Positions 1-7,196 of a stretch of DNA of 7,793 bases are shown here, one piece after another. How positions within the stretch are numbered: position 1 is the first letter of the stretch; the number at the start of each line of letters is the position of its first letter. The translations under genes and the position numbers were made by a program. The stretch comes from an uncultured Gammaproteobacteria bacterium. GTDB lineage: Bacteria > Pseudomonadota > Gammaproteobacteria > Rariloculales > Rariloculaceae. The stretch spans positions 1 to 7,793 of the forward strand of contig CAMPKU010000210.1 in NCBI GenBank assembly GCA_946887385.1, read 5' to 3'. The notes under the pieces were generated by a model. It saw only the letters and a list, made by a program, of their open reading frames with translations, did not search any database and was not told the DNA's origin.

Positions 1-583
1 TCCATGGGCCGAACGTCGGATGGCCGGCCACGTCGGCGCGAAAATGATGCAACGCTTGCGCTGCGAGCACGAGCACCGCGAACGCTGCGGCGGCCGTCCA
101 CCACCGGCTCGTCTTGCGCGCCGGCGGCGCGCCGCTTTCGGGCCACGCGAAGGCTGTGGCCGGCAAAGGCGCAGCGACGTCGGCCGTGAGCACGCGCTCG
201 ATCTCGGTGCCGCTGATCGGCTGCGATTCGGCCGGCGTCTCGCCGTCGTCTGCAGGCGCGGCCGCGGCCGGCTCGGCTTCGGGGTCGGGTTCGGCGTCGA
301 CGTTCGCGCCCGGCGTGACCTCGATGCTCGCTTCCGCGGGCGGATCTGCGGCTTGCGGCGAAAGTGCGGGCGGCGGCTCGGCAGCGGCGGCCGGCGGCTC
401 GGGCACATTGCGTGGCGCTGCGTCTTCGGGCTCGAACGACTTCGCCGTGGGATCGTGCAGCTCCGCGTAGGCATTGAACACGCTCGCGCAGCGGCCGCAG
501 CGAACTTGGCCGTTGGCTTTCTTCAGCGTCTCATCGGTGACGCGGAACGTGGTATCGCATTCGGGGCAGCGCGTGAATAGCAT
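1..583 (-). CDS. Zinc-ribbon (MJ0042-type) / DUF3426 membrane protein, 3' end cut off by the window
   Basis: The first 194 codons are present and the gene continues past the left edge. The ATG at 583-581 gives a start typical of the family, MLFTRCPECDTTFRV. Two CxxC knuckles, C7/C10 and C30/C33 (CPEC and CGRC), form the zinc ribbon at residues 1-38. A long Ala/Pro/Glu/Asp-rich, probably disordered stretch follows (about 45-155). After the basic patch RKTSR (156-160) comes one hydrophobic segment (about 161-178, WWTAAAAFAVLVLAAQAL) that should cross the membrane. The DUF3426 domain normally lies after such a helix, so nearly all of it is outside the window. Its neighbourhood just downstream of prmA fits the usual place of this family. 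The molecular role is unknown. An in-frame TAG lies only a few codons upstream, so no longer ATG start exists. No strong Shine-Dalgarno is visible. The gap from prmA is 51 bp. Confidence 0.85.
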   Translation of the reverse strand, partial: MLFTRCPECDTTFRVTDETLKKANGQVRCGRCASVFNAYAELHDPTAKSFEPEDAAPRNVPEPPAAAAEPPPALSPQAADPPAEASIEVTPGANVDAEPDPEAEPAAAAPADDGETPAESQPISGTEIERVLTADVAAPLPATAFAWPESGAPPARKTSRWWTAAAAFAVLVLAAQALHHFRADVAGHPTFGPW

Positions 584-634
584 GATGGCCGCTTGGCTCT
601 TATCGCGGCGATTCTAGCGGTTCTGAGCGCGGAG

Positions 635-1522
635 TTAACCCGTGATGCGGCGCGCCGCGAGCCGCAGCCAGCCGTCGCGCACGGTGTGCTCGAAGTTGTC
701 GAACTCCGCGGCATAGGCTTCGGCCACGGTGGCGCCTTGAGCTTCCAGGATGCCCGCGAGCACGAGCAGGCCGCCGGGCCGAAGGTGTTGCGCGAACGTG
801 GGCGCGAGCTCGACGAGCGGCCTTGCGAGAATGTTCGCAGCGAGCACGTCCACTTGGACGGCGGGCAGGGCCTCGGGCGCCGCAACGATCAAACGCTCTT
901 CCGCGCCGTTCAGCGCCGCGTTTGCGCGCGTGGCCAGCAGCGCTTGGGGATCGTTGTCCACGGCGTAGGCCAGCCGCGCGCCGAGCGCCAGCGCCGCGAG
1001 CGCGAGGATTCCGGAGCCGCAGCCGTAGTCGAGCATCGTGATGCCGCTGGCCACGCGCTGCTCGAGCCAATCGAGGCACAGCGACGTCGTCGGATGCTCG
1101 CCGGTGCCGAACGCAAGACCCATGCGGATGCGCACGACGGCTCGGTTCGGCGGAGCGGCGTCGGCATCCGCCGGCGTTAGCCACAGGCGCGTACCGATGG
1201 CGCGCGCTTGCACGGCTCGGCTCACGCTTGGCTGCCACGCGGCCTCCGGCAGCACGTCGATCGTGGCCGCGCACGCAGGAAAGTTGGCACGGAGCATGTC
1301 GCGCAGCGGCTTTAGATCCGCATCGCAAGCGAACAATGCGCGTACGCGCACGCTCGGCCACAACGGCGCAGTGCTCGGCGCGGGCTCGAGCACAGGATCG
1401 TCGGCCGCGTCGTGGAGCGAGATCGTTTCGGCGCCCGCAAGCTCGAGCAATGCCTCGGCGCGGGGCACATCTGCGGCAGACAGCAGAAGCGTCAACCGTT
1501 GCCGGCTCGCTGCGCCCGTCAC
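635..1522 (-). CDS. prmA: Ribosomal protein L11 methyltransferase PrmA (divergent linker)
   Basis: This is a SAM-dependent methyltransferase that trimethylates amino groups of ribosomal protein L11 in the cytoplasm. It has 295 residues, against 293 for E. coli PrmA. The N-terminal L11-recognition domain covers about residues 7-90. The catalytic domain has [16 protein letters not shown] (135-150), SAM-binding motif [20 protein letters not shown] (164-182), acidic VDNDPQAL (188-195) and ANILARPL (229-236). The start is GTG at 1522-1520, sharing GTGA with the accC stop. It places the N-terminus within a few residues of the E. coli one, and no better start exists, so translation is probably coupled to accC. 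The oddity is the linker: the family's W-x3-W-x3-F-x-P pattern is reduced to W96 with V100, V104 and A106, and the usual D/E-P before GLAFGTG is R133-M134. Reading frame and length are intact, so this is divergence and not a frameshift. Confidence 0.93.
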   Translation of the reverse strand: MTGAASRQRLTLLLSAADVPRAEALLELAGAETISLHDAADDPVLEPAPSTAPLWPSVRVRALFACDADLKPLRDMLRANFPACAATIDVLPEAAWQPSVSRAVQARAIGTRLWLTPADADAAPPNRAVVRIRMGLAFGTGEHPTTSLCLDWLEQRVASGITMLDYGCGSGILALAALALGARLAYAVDNDPQALLATRANAALNGAEERLIVAAPEALPAVQVDVLAANILARPLVELAPTFAQHLRPGGLLVLAGILEAQGATVAEAYAAEFDNFEHTVRDGWLRLAARRITG

Positions 1523-2862
1523 TTCAGCCCGAGTCGCCGCTCGAGATAATGGATGTCCGTTCCGCCGGCCTTGAACGCGCCGTGCTGGAAGATCTCCTGA
1601 TGCAGCGGGATGTTCGTGCTGATGCCGTCCACGACGATTTCTTGCAGCGCGGTGGTCATGCGCGCCACCGCGGCGCGGCGGGTCTCGCCATGCGCGATGA
1701 CCTTCGCGATCAGCGAATCGTAATAGGGCGGGACTGCATAGCCGCTGTACATGTGGCTGTCGACGCGAATGCCGGGGCCGCCCGGAGGGTGCCACAGGCT
1801 CACGGTGCCCGGCGACGGGACGAACGACTTCGGATCCTCGGCGTTGATGCGGCACTCGATCGCGTGCCCGCGCCAGCGAATGTCGCCTTGCGCAAACGGC
1901 AGCCGCTCGCCGGCGGCAATGGCGAGCTGCATCTTGACGATATCGATGCCCGTGACCAGCTCGGTAACAGGATGCTCCACCTGCACGCGCGTATTCATCT
2001 CGATGAAATAAAACTGCCCGTCCTCGTACAAAAACTCGAACGTGCCCGCGCCGCGGTAGCCGATCTTGAGGCACGCTTCCACACAGCGTTCACCCATCTG
2101 TCGGCGCTCGTCCTCGGCAAGGCCCGGCGCCGGCGATTCCTCGACAACCTTTTGGTGGCGCCGCTGCATCGAGCAATCGCGCTCGCCCAAGTGCACGGCA
2201 TTGCCATGACTGTCGGCGAGCACCTGAAATTCGATGTGGCGCGGGTGCTCGAGGAATTTCTCCATGTACACCTGATCGCTGCCGAACGCCGACAATGCTT
2301 CCGCCCGCGTGATGGATACGGCCGTGAACAGCGCGGCGTCGCTGTGCACGACCCGCATGCCGCGCCCGCCGCCGCCGGCGGCAGCCTTGATGATGACCGG
2401 GTAGCCGATGTCGCGCGCGAGCCGCGCATTGACTTCCGCGTCGTCGCCGAGCGGGCCGTCCGACCCCGGCACGCAGGGCACGCCCGCCGCACGCATCGTC
2501 TTGATCGCGGATACCTTGTCGCCCATCAGCCGAATCGTTTCGGGCTTGGGCCCGATGAAGACGAAGCCGCTCTCTTCGACACGTTCCGCGAAATCCGCGT
2601 TTTCCGACAGAAAGCCGTAGCCGGGGTGGATGGCGACGGCATCCGTGACTTCCGCCGCGGCAATGATGGCCGGCATGTTCAGATAGCTCTGCTGCGAGCG
2701 CGGCGGCCCTATGCACACGGTCTCGTCGGCGAGCAGGACGTGCTTCAAGGTGGTGTCGGCCGTGGAGTGAACGGCGACGGTTTTGATGCCGAGCTCACGG
2801 CAAGCGCGGAAAATGCGAAGCGCGATCTCGCCGCGGTTGGCGATCAAAACTTTGTCGAGCAT
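1519..2862 (-). CDS. accC: Biotin carboxylase subunit of acetyl-CoA carboxylase
   Basis: AccC carboxylates the biotin on AccB with ATP and bicarbonate, the first half-reaction of acetyl-CoA carboxylase and the committed step of fatty acid synthesis. The protein has 447 residues (E. coli 449) and aligns without gaps by eye, so catalytic positions keep E. coli numbering: K116, K159, the glycine-rich loop GGGGRGMRV (163-171), H209, K238, E276, E288, N290, R292 and R338 are all present. The order is the N-terminal domain ([17 protein letters not shown]), the ATP-grasp lid and core, then the biotin carboxylase C-terminal domain ending [10 protein letters not shown]. The ATG at 2862-2860 matches the family's MLDK start. 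The frame stays open further upstream to 3027, but that extension is basic, low-similarity sequence overlapping accB and is not real. The gap from accB is 35 bp, and the stop overlaps the prmA start. Confidence 0.97.
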   Translation of the reverse strand: MLDKVLIANRGEIALRIFRACRELGIKTVAVHSTADTTLKHVLLADETVCIGPPRSQQSYLNMPAIIAAAEVTDAVAIHPGYGFLSENADFAERVEESGFVFIGPKPETIRLMGDKVSAIKTMRAAGVPCVPGSDGPLGDDAEVNARLARDIGYPVIIKAAAGGGGRGMRVVHSDAALFTAVSITRAEALSAFGSDQVYMEKFLEHPRHIEFQVLADSHGNAVHLGERDCSMQRRHQKVVEESPAPGLAEDERRQMGERCVEACLKIGYRGAGTFEFLYEDGQFYFIEMNTRVQVEHPVTELVTGIDIVKMQLAIAAGERLPFAQGDIRWRGHAIECRINAEDPKSFVPSPGTVSLWHPPGGPGIRVDSHMYSGYAVPPYYDSLIAKVIAHGETRRAAVARMTTALQEIVVDGISTNIPLHQEIFQHGAFKAGGTDIHYLERRLGLK

Positions 2863-2897
2863 CGTTGTTGCGCTCGTCCCGGACTGTTCTTCGATGA

Positions 2898-3347
2898 CTA
2901 TTCTTCGATGAGGAAGAGCGGCTGGCCGAACTCGACGGGGCTGCCGTTCTCGACGAGCACGCTGACGACCCGGCCGGCGAACTCGGACTCGATCTGGTTC
3001 ATCATTTTCATCGCCTCGATGACGCACAGCGTATCGCCGGGCTTCACCTCGGAGCCGATATCGACGAATGGCTTCGCGCCGGGCGCAGGGCCGCTATAGA
3101 ACGTGCCGACCATCGGTGCTGTGACTTGCTGCCCGCGAGTGGGCGCGGGGACTTCCGGCGCGGGCGACACCGGTGCCGGGGGCGGTGCTGCGGCGGGTGC
3201 TGCGGCCGCTGCCTGCGCCATCGTGACGGTGCCGGGTTTCGGGTAGCGGCTGATGCGCACCGATTCCTCGCCCTCCGAAATTTCGATCTCGGAGATTCCG
3301 GACTCTTCGAGGAGCTCGATGAGCTTTTTTACTTTTCGTATGTCCAT
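2898..3347 (-). CDS. accB: Biotin carboxyl carrier protein of acetyl-CoA carboxylase
   Basis: AccB carries carboxybiotin between biotin carboxylase (AccC, next gene) and the carboxyltransferase. The protein has 149 residues (E. coli 156). An N-terminal helix, [20 protein letters not shown], is followed by a short strand region (21-35). Next comes an Ala/Pro-rich flexible linker (about 44-70), then the biotinyl domain (73-149). The biotinylated lysine is K114 in [10 protein letters not shown]. The 'thumb' loop specific to AccB-type carriers is present at about 84-98 ([15 protein letters not shown]), which separates it from lipoyl domains and other biotinyl carriers. The ATG directly follows the aroQ stop (TAG then ATG, no gap). 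A run of six G at 3351-3356, inside the end of aroQ, probably acts as the Shine-Dalgarno, so translation is likely coupled. Confidence 0.97.
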   Translation of the reverse strand: MDIRKVKKLIELLEESGISEIEISEGEESVRISRYPKPGTVTMAQAAAAAPAAAPPPAPVSPAPEVPAPTRGQQVTAPMVGTFYSGPAPGAKPFVDIGSEVKPGDTLCVIEAMKMMNQIESEFAGRVVSVLVENGSPVEFGQPLFLIEE

Positions 3348-3794
3348 CTACCCCCCGTGGGCCAGGTGACGCACTGCGGCCGTGAGCGCTAGCTCGTAGC
3401 TCGTGCCGCCGAAGCCGGCGATGGTGCCGAGTGCGATATCGGCGAAATAGGACTGGCGGCGGAACGCCTCGCGCGCCGCAACGTTCGACAGGTGCACCTC
3501 GATGAACGGGACTTGTGCCGACAGCAGGGCGTCGCGCAACGCGACGCTCGTGTGCGTGAATGCGGCCGGATTGAACAAAATAACGGCCACGCTTTGGTCC
3601 CGAGCAGCATGGATGCGCTGGATCAGCTCGGCTTCGGAGTCGCTTTGAAACGCATCGAGCTCGTGTCCCGCTGCGATCGCCTGTGCACGCAGCGTTGCCT
3701 CGATGTCGCCGAGCGTGGTGGTGCCGTAGATGCCGGGCTCGCGGCGGCCGAGTTGACCTAAATTGGGGCCGTTGAGCAGCAGAATACGCGCCAT
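3348..3794 (-). CDS. aroQ: Type II 3-dehydroquinate dehydratase
   Basis: AroQ converts 3-dehydroquinate to 3-dehydroshikimate, the third step of the shikimate pathway, as a cytoplasmic dodecamer in this family. The protein has 148 residues, the usual size. Active-site residues named from the Mycobacterium tuberculosis enzyme can be placed: N11 (GPNLG), catalytic R18 and Y23 (GRREPGIYG), N75 and H81 ([17 protein letters not shown]), H101 and S103 (IEVHLSN) and R112 (FRRQSY). Two mild variations are visible. The first loop reads [10 protein letters not shown], closer to the mycobacterial NLGRLGRREP than to the common NLNLLGTREP. The residue after SNV is A106 where many homologues have His. The ATG at 3794-3792 gives the expected [11 protein letters not shown] start; the Shine-Dalgarno is weak. 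The pairing of aroQ with accB and accC is common in proteobacteria and need not imply a shared function. Confidence 0.96.
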   Translation of the reverse strand: MARILLLNGPNLGQLGRREPGIYGTTTLGDIEATLRAQAIAAGHELDAFQSDSEAELIQRIHAARDQSVAVILFNPAAFTHTSVALRDALLSAQVPFIEVHLSNVAAREAFRRQSYFADIALGTIAGFGGTSYELALTAAVRHLAHGG

Positions 3795-3878
3795 CGGTGA
3801 GGAAACCCTGTACGGGCTAAAGGCGCGAGTTTAACCGTTTTTCGGCGCAATTGGCGGCCGAAGCAGGCAAGAACGGGT
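3795..3878. other. 84-bp gap between the thioredoxin gene and aroQ, with a short inverted repeat
   Basis: This is the longest gap inside the minus-strand cluster and so the likeliest place for a second promoter or an RNA processing site. It contains an inverted repeat, TTCGGC (3841-3846) and GCCGAA (3857-3862), with a 10-base loop. On the minus-strand transcript the repeat is followed by A residues, not a U run, so it is not a standard intrinsic terminator. I find no convincing -35/-10 pair directed at aroQ. Confidence 0.35.
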
Positions 3879-4493
3879 CTAGATCGGCTCAGATGCGCGG
3901 CTACGCGCCTCATCGACCGTGATACGCCCCGCCGCCAGCTCGTCGACGATGACCCGGAATCGCTCCAGGTGCTCGGCGTGCAGCTCGCCGGTATGCACCC
4001 CGAGGATGCTGCCGTCCCCGGCCGTGAAGATCGTGAACGGAAGCGCGTAGATATTCACGCCCATCGCGCCCGCGGCTGCCCACGCTTCGTTCTGGCCGAT
4101 CAGGATGGGGTAGTTGAAGTCGATGTTGCCGGCGAACTCGACGACGGGGTCGCGCTTGTCGATGGCGATGCCGACCACTTGTAAATCCGGCCGGGCGGCT
4201 TGCAGTTCCTTGAGCATCGGGATTTCGCGCAGGCACGGCGCACACCACGTGGCCCAAAAGTTGATGAGCAGCGGTTTCCCGGGCCAGCTCAAGATCGATT
4301 GCGGCTCGCCGGCCAGATTGCCGAGCGAGAAATCCGGAAGCGTGGCCACGGCCAGCGCAGCGGGCTCGCCGGACGCGCTCCCCGACGGACCGCTGTCCAC
4401 GCCGTTCGGCGCCAGGCCGCGGTACGCCACGTAACCCAAGACCGCAGCGGCGCTCAGCACCGCCGTCAGCAGCACCGGGCGCGACTTAGCCAT
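3879..4493 (-). CDS. Membrane-anchored TlpA-family thioredoxin-like protein
   Basis: The 204-residue protein is predicted to face the periplasm. An uncleaved-looking N-terminal anchor (about residues 7-24, VLLTAVLSAAAVLGYVAY) follows MAKSRP. A Gly/Ser/Ala linker leads to a thioredoxin fold (about 50-185) with the active site FWATWCAPCLREIP, catalytic C84 and C87. The cis-proline is P152 in YALPFTIF, where TlpA/ResA relatives usually have a PTTF-type motif. Family members reduce disulfides of exported proteins, including cytochrome c maturation partners. The gene follows dsbD by 11 bp, so DsbD is the natural electron donor (inference). The ATG at 4493-4491 has a good Shine-Dalgarno (AGGAG, complement of 4502-4506) that overlaps the dsbD stop region. 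That AGGAG can also pair with CTCC beside the start codon across a 3-base loop; whether this weak hairpin matters is unknown. The C-terminal tail after about 186 is not a recognised domain. The exact subfamily is uncertain. Confidence 0.88.
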   Translation of the reverse strand: MAKSRPVLLTAVLSAAAVLGYVAYRGLAPNGVDSGPSGSASGEPAALAVATLPDFSLGNLAGEPQSILSWPGKPLLINFWATWCAPCLREIPMLKELQAARPDLQVVGIAIDKRDPVVEFAGNIDFNYPILIGQNEAWAAAGAMGVNIYALPFTIFTAGDGSILGVHTGELHAEHLERFRVIVDELAAGRITVDEARSRASEPI

Positions 4494-4504
4494 GGGAGGT
4501 ACTC

Positions 4505-6739
4505 CTAGAGAGCTGCAAGCCTTTGAACGTGATCGCGGAACTTGTCGGCCGGAACGAAGCCGACGAGCTTGTAATTCTCGCGCTCGGTGCCGCCCGCGTC
4601 GAAGAACGCGATGGTTGGCGGCCCGAAGCTGCGAAAACGTTGCAACAGCGCTCGATCATCGTCGTTGTTTTCCGTTACGTCGGCGCGCAGCAACATGAAC
4701 GGTTCGAGCGCGCCGATTACCCCTGGCTCGGGAAACGTGTATTCCTCCATCTCCTTGCAGGAAACACACCAGTCTGCCGTGAAGTCTAGCATCACGGGCC
4801 GGCTCGCGGTCCGGGCCTCGTCGAGCGCCGCATCGAGCGCCGCAACGGTCTCGATCTCGCGGAAGCTGAGCTCGCCTTCGTCCTGTGCGGCGAGCATTCC
4901 GCCCGCGGCGCCGCGGCTCACCGCGCTTTGCGGAATAGGGCGCAGCGGGTCGTCGCCGCCGAGCGTGGCGCCGATCAGCAGCATGACGCCGTAGACGCAG
5001 GCCAGCACGCCGAGACCCTTCGCGAGGCGCCGCATTGGCGGCGGCGACGGCGGCAGCGGCTCGAAGGCGCCAAGGAACACGCCCGTCAGGAACACGAGCA
5101 ACGACCACAGCACCAGCGTGACGCTGCCGGGCAGCACCCGCTCCATCATGTAGATGGCGACGCCGAGCAGCATGACGCCGAACGCGGCCTTGACGGTGTT
5201 CATCCACGGGCCAACCTTCGGCAGGAGCCGGCCCGCCGACGCTCCCACGAGCAGCAGCGGCGAACCCATGCCCATGCTGAGCGCGAACAGCGCGCCCGAG
5301 CCGCGCGCGACGTCGCCCGTTTGACTGATGAACGTGAGCGCGCCGATCAACGGCGGCGCCACGCACGTCGTTACGATCAGCGCCGTGAGCGCACCGATGA
5401 CGGCCGTGCCGACGAACGTGCCGCCTTTTTGCCGGTTCGCGAGATTGGCGAGCCGGGTTTGCACGGCGGCGGGCATTTGCAGCTGGAACACGCCGAACAT
5501 GCCGAGCGAGAGCACGACGAACATGGCCGCGAACACTGTGATGAGCCACGGTTTCTGGAACAACGCTTGGATCTGGCCGCCGGCCAGCGCGGCCAGCGCG
5601 CCGGCTGCCGTGTAAGTGGCCGCCATGCCGAGCACGTAACTCAACGAAAGCAGGAAGCCGCGCTGCGTCGAGACGGTGCCGCCTTGGCCCGCGATGATGC
5701 TCGAGAGGATCGGCACCATCGGCAGCACACAGGGCGTGAACGCCAGCAGCAGGCCGGCCACGTAGAAGCCGCCGAGCAGCGTCCACCAGGAGCCGTTGAC
5801 GATGCGGCCGAGCCATTGATCTTGCTCGGACACGAACTCCGTACCTGCGGGCGCGCCGGGCGCCGGAAATTCGGCGCTGGCCGGCAGCACCAGCGGCATG
5901 ATCTGGTTGCCCGGCGGGTAACAGATACTGCCTTCCTTGCAGCCCTGGAAGCCGGCCGTGAGCTCGACGTCGAGCGCATCGGGACTGGCGCGCGCGAACG
6001 GCACCTTGATCTCGACGTAGTCGTAGAAAACCTCGACGTCGCCGAAGTTGTCGTCGGTGTGCGGCACTCCGGCGGGCGAATTCGGCGCGCCGAGACTGAT
6101 GCGGCCCGCGGCCTCGAACGTGAGCTTGTCGCGGTACAGGTAGTACCCCGGCGCAATCTGCCAGGCGACGGTGAGCTCGTTGGCCTTGTCGAAGCGCGCG
6201 TTCATCGCGAACGCCTCGTCCACGGGCAGAAGCTCGCCCGTGGCCGACGAGTCGACGGCGCCGGCGCCCAAGAAAGGCGGCGGCGGCAGCCTCACCGTGG
6301 CCGTCCATTCCTGCGGCAGATAGCAAAGGCCCCGGTCGGCACAGCCTTGCAGCTCGAGCTTCAGATCGAAGCTCTCGACCGCGGCGCTGCGCCGATACGG
6401 AATCGCGATTCGAAACTCGTGGCGATACGTCTCTTGGTCGCCGAAGAACTCGTCGGTGTGCGTCTCGCCGCGCGGAAAGCGGGCGGCGCCGATCGCGACG
6501 CCGGGTGTGCCGCTGTCGAAACCGAAGCGCGAGCGGTACAGGTAATGGGCGTCGAGAACGTCGAAGTCGAGGTACACCCGCTCGGCGTCGGCCGTCGCCG
6601 TATAGCGAAAGACCTCTTCGGCTGGCGCCAGCGGGGCGTCGTCTTGCGAGGTGAACGATGCTTCGTCTCGGGCGCAGCCGCTGCCGGCCGCGACTACGAG
6701 CCAAGCCATGAAGATTCGAGTAAAACGCGACGCGTTCAT
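4505..6739 (-). CDS. dsbD: Thiol:disulfide interchange protein DsbD with two tandem N-terminal redox modules
   Basis: DsbD passes electrons from cytoplasmic thioredoxin through the inner membrane to periplasmic thiol proteins. At 744 residues it is much longer than E. coli DsbD (about 565). A signal-like segment (9-20) ends at C22. Two copies of the nDsbD immunoglobulin-like domain follow. Module 1 (about 36-152) has cap-loop HTDEFFG (94-100) and redox C133/C139 in QGCADRGLCYLP. Module 2 (about 171-286) has HTDDNFG (227-233) and C267/C273 in QGCKEGSICYPP. The membrane domain (about 318-593, about eight helices) has its cysteine pair at C337 (FTPCVLP) and C459 (TTCVAPP), 122 residues apart as in E. 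coli C163/C285. The C-terminal thioredoxin domain has C658/C661 in DWCVSCKEME. The ATG at 6739-6737 overlaps the cutA stop as ATGA, implying coupled translation. The TlpA-like gene follows. The cysteine at 22 sits in a poor lipobox (G at -3), so lipidation is doubtful. Confidence 0.95.
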   Translation of the reverse strand: MNASRFTRIFMAWLVVAAGSGCARDEASFTSQDDAPLAPAEEVFRYTATADAERVYLDFDVLDAHYLYRSRFGFDSGTPGVAIGAARFPRGETHTDEFFGDQETYRHEFRIAIPYRRSAAVESFDLKLELQGCADRGLCYLPQEWTATVRLPPPPFLGAGAVDSSATGELLPVDEAFAMNARFDKANELTVAWQIAPGYYLYRDKLTFEAAGRISLGAPNSPAGVPHTDDNFGDVEVFYDYVEIKVPFARASPDALDVELTAGFQGCKEGSICYPPGNQIMPLVLPASAEFPAPGAPAGTEFVSEQDQWLGRIVNGSWWTLLGGFYVAGLLLAFTPCVLPMVPILSSIIAGQGGTVSTQRGFLLSLSYVLGMAATYTAAGALAALAGGQIQALFQKPWLITVFAAMFVVLSLGMFGVFQLQMPAAVQTRLANLANRQKGGTFVGTAVIGALTALIVTTCVAPPLIGALTFISQTGDVARGSGALFALSMGMGSPLLLVGASAGRLLPKVGPWMNTVKAAFGVMLLGVAIYMMERVLPGSVTLVLWSLLVFLTGVFLGAFEPLPPSPPPMRRLAKGLGVLACVYGVMLLIGATLGGDDPLRPIPQSAVSRGAAGGMLAAQDEGELSFREIETVAALDAALDEARTASRPVMLDFTADWCVSCKEMEEYTFPEPGVIGALEPFMLLRADVTENNDDDRALLQRFRSFGPPTIAFFDAGGTERENYKLVGFVPADKFRDHVQRLAAL

Positions 6740-7080
6740 AAGGGCGTTAGTCCTTCACCTTCGGCAACGGATTCCCGGACCCACTTGAGGTAGTCGGCTC
6801 CGCCCGCTTGCACCGGCAGCGCGATCACCTCGGGCACCTCGTATTTCGAGAGCTCGCGGATCGTTCGTTCGACGGCAGCGAGCCGTGCAGCCGTCGTCTT
6901 GATGATCAAGAGCGTCTCCTGTTCCTGCTGAACCTCGCCTTGCCAACGGTAGGTCGAGGTCACGCGGCCCACGGCGTTGACGCAGGCCGCCGCCCGTCGC
7001 TCGACGAGCACACGAGCCAACGCGCTCGCGTCCTCGGCGTTGCTGCAAGTCGTCAAGACGACCATCGTCTCGTTACTCAT
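6736..7080 (-). CDS. cutA: CutA1-family divalent cation tolerance protein
   Basis: The 114-residue protein has the whole CutA1 fold, a small ferredoxin-like trimer. Family hallmarks are VVLTTCSNAEDASALAR (7-23), the AACVNAV strand (31-37), STYRWQGEV (42-50) and YEVPEVIALPV (80-90), then GGADYLKWV (93-101). CutA1 was first linked to copper tolerance in E. coli, but its molecular role is unsettled. Many homologues carry a His just before the Y-x-x-P-E motif; here the residues are S78-K79. The ATG at 7080-7078 is preceded by TAAGGCG (complement of 7083-7089), an acceptable Shine-Dalgarno. As first gene of the minus-strand cluster it overlaps dsbD by four bases. The cutA-dsbD pairing recurs in gammaproteobacteria, which I take as a co-expression arrangement, not proof of shared function. 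Confidence 0.95.
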   Translation of the reverse strand: MSNETMVVLTTCSNAEDASALARVLVERRAAACVNAVGRVTSTYRWQGEVQQEQETLLIIKTTAARLAAVERTIRELSKYEVPEVIALPVQAGGADYLKWVRESVAEGEGLTPL

Positions 7081-7120
7081 TGCGCCTTACCGCGAAGATT
7101 TGTCTCGTTAGACCGCAGGA

Positions 7121-7150
7121 AGCATAGCGACCGGTTTCGCAGAATGTCAT
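7121..7150 (-). promoter_or_regulatory. Candidate sigma-70 promoter for the cutA-dsbD gene cluster
   Basis: Read on the minus strand, ATGACA (7150-7145, five of six matches to TTGACA) and TATGCT (7126-7121, four of six to TATAAT) are separated by 18 bases. They lie about 40 to 70 bases upstream of the cutA ATG, a sensible distance. This is a by-eye match only. Confidence 0.35.
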
Positions 7151-7167
7151 GACTCGGCTCTCACGCT

Positions 7168-7196
7168 CTTGCAATCCGCGTTTCGATCCATATGAT
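7168..7196 (+). promoter_or_regulatory. Candidate promoter for groES-groEL
   Basis: TTGCAA (7169-7174) and TATGAT (7191-7196) are 16 bases apart and match the sigma-70 consensus at four and five of six positions. Transcription would begin at about 7203, inside the CIRCE operator, which is the arrangement expected for HrcA repression. The same stretch can be read as an imperfect heat-shock sigma-32 promoter: CTTGCAA at 7168-7174 and ATCCATAT at 7186-7193, compared with CCCCATNT. The spacer for that reading is only 11 bases, so the sigma-70 reading is preferred. Confidence 0.6.

Noticed and set aside
1100..1240. A frameshift in prmA as the cause of the divergent linker
   Set aside because: The frame is continuous and both flanks align with PrmA at the same spacing as E. 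coli, so substitution explains it better than compensating indels.
635..2074. A 479-codon minus-strand frame that would extend PrmA upstream into accC
   Set aside because: The added residues overlap accC in another frame and are Arg-rich with no similarity to PrmA. The GTG at 1522 gives the family length.
1228..3099. A 623-codon open frame on the plus strand across accC and accB
   Set aside because: It lies antisense to well-supported genes, is rich in Arg, Ala and His, and resembles no family I know. Such frames arise because GC-rich codons on one strand avoid stops on the other.
3841..3862. Possible transcription terminator between the thioredoxin gene and aroQ
   Set aside because: The 6-bp stem with a 10-base loop has no T run after it in the direction of transcription (minus strand), so it does not meet the pattern of an intrinsic terminator.
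4928..6793. A 621-codon plus-strand frame and a 682-codon alternative minus-strand frame across dsbD
   Set aside because: Both overlap the full-length DsbD, whose motifs and membrane helices are unmistakable. The alternative products are low-complexity Arg/Ala/Glu/His sequence produced by base composition.
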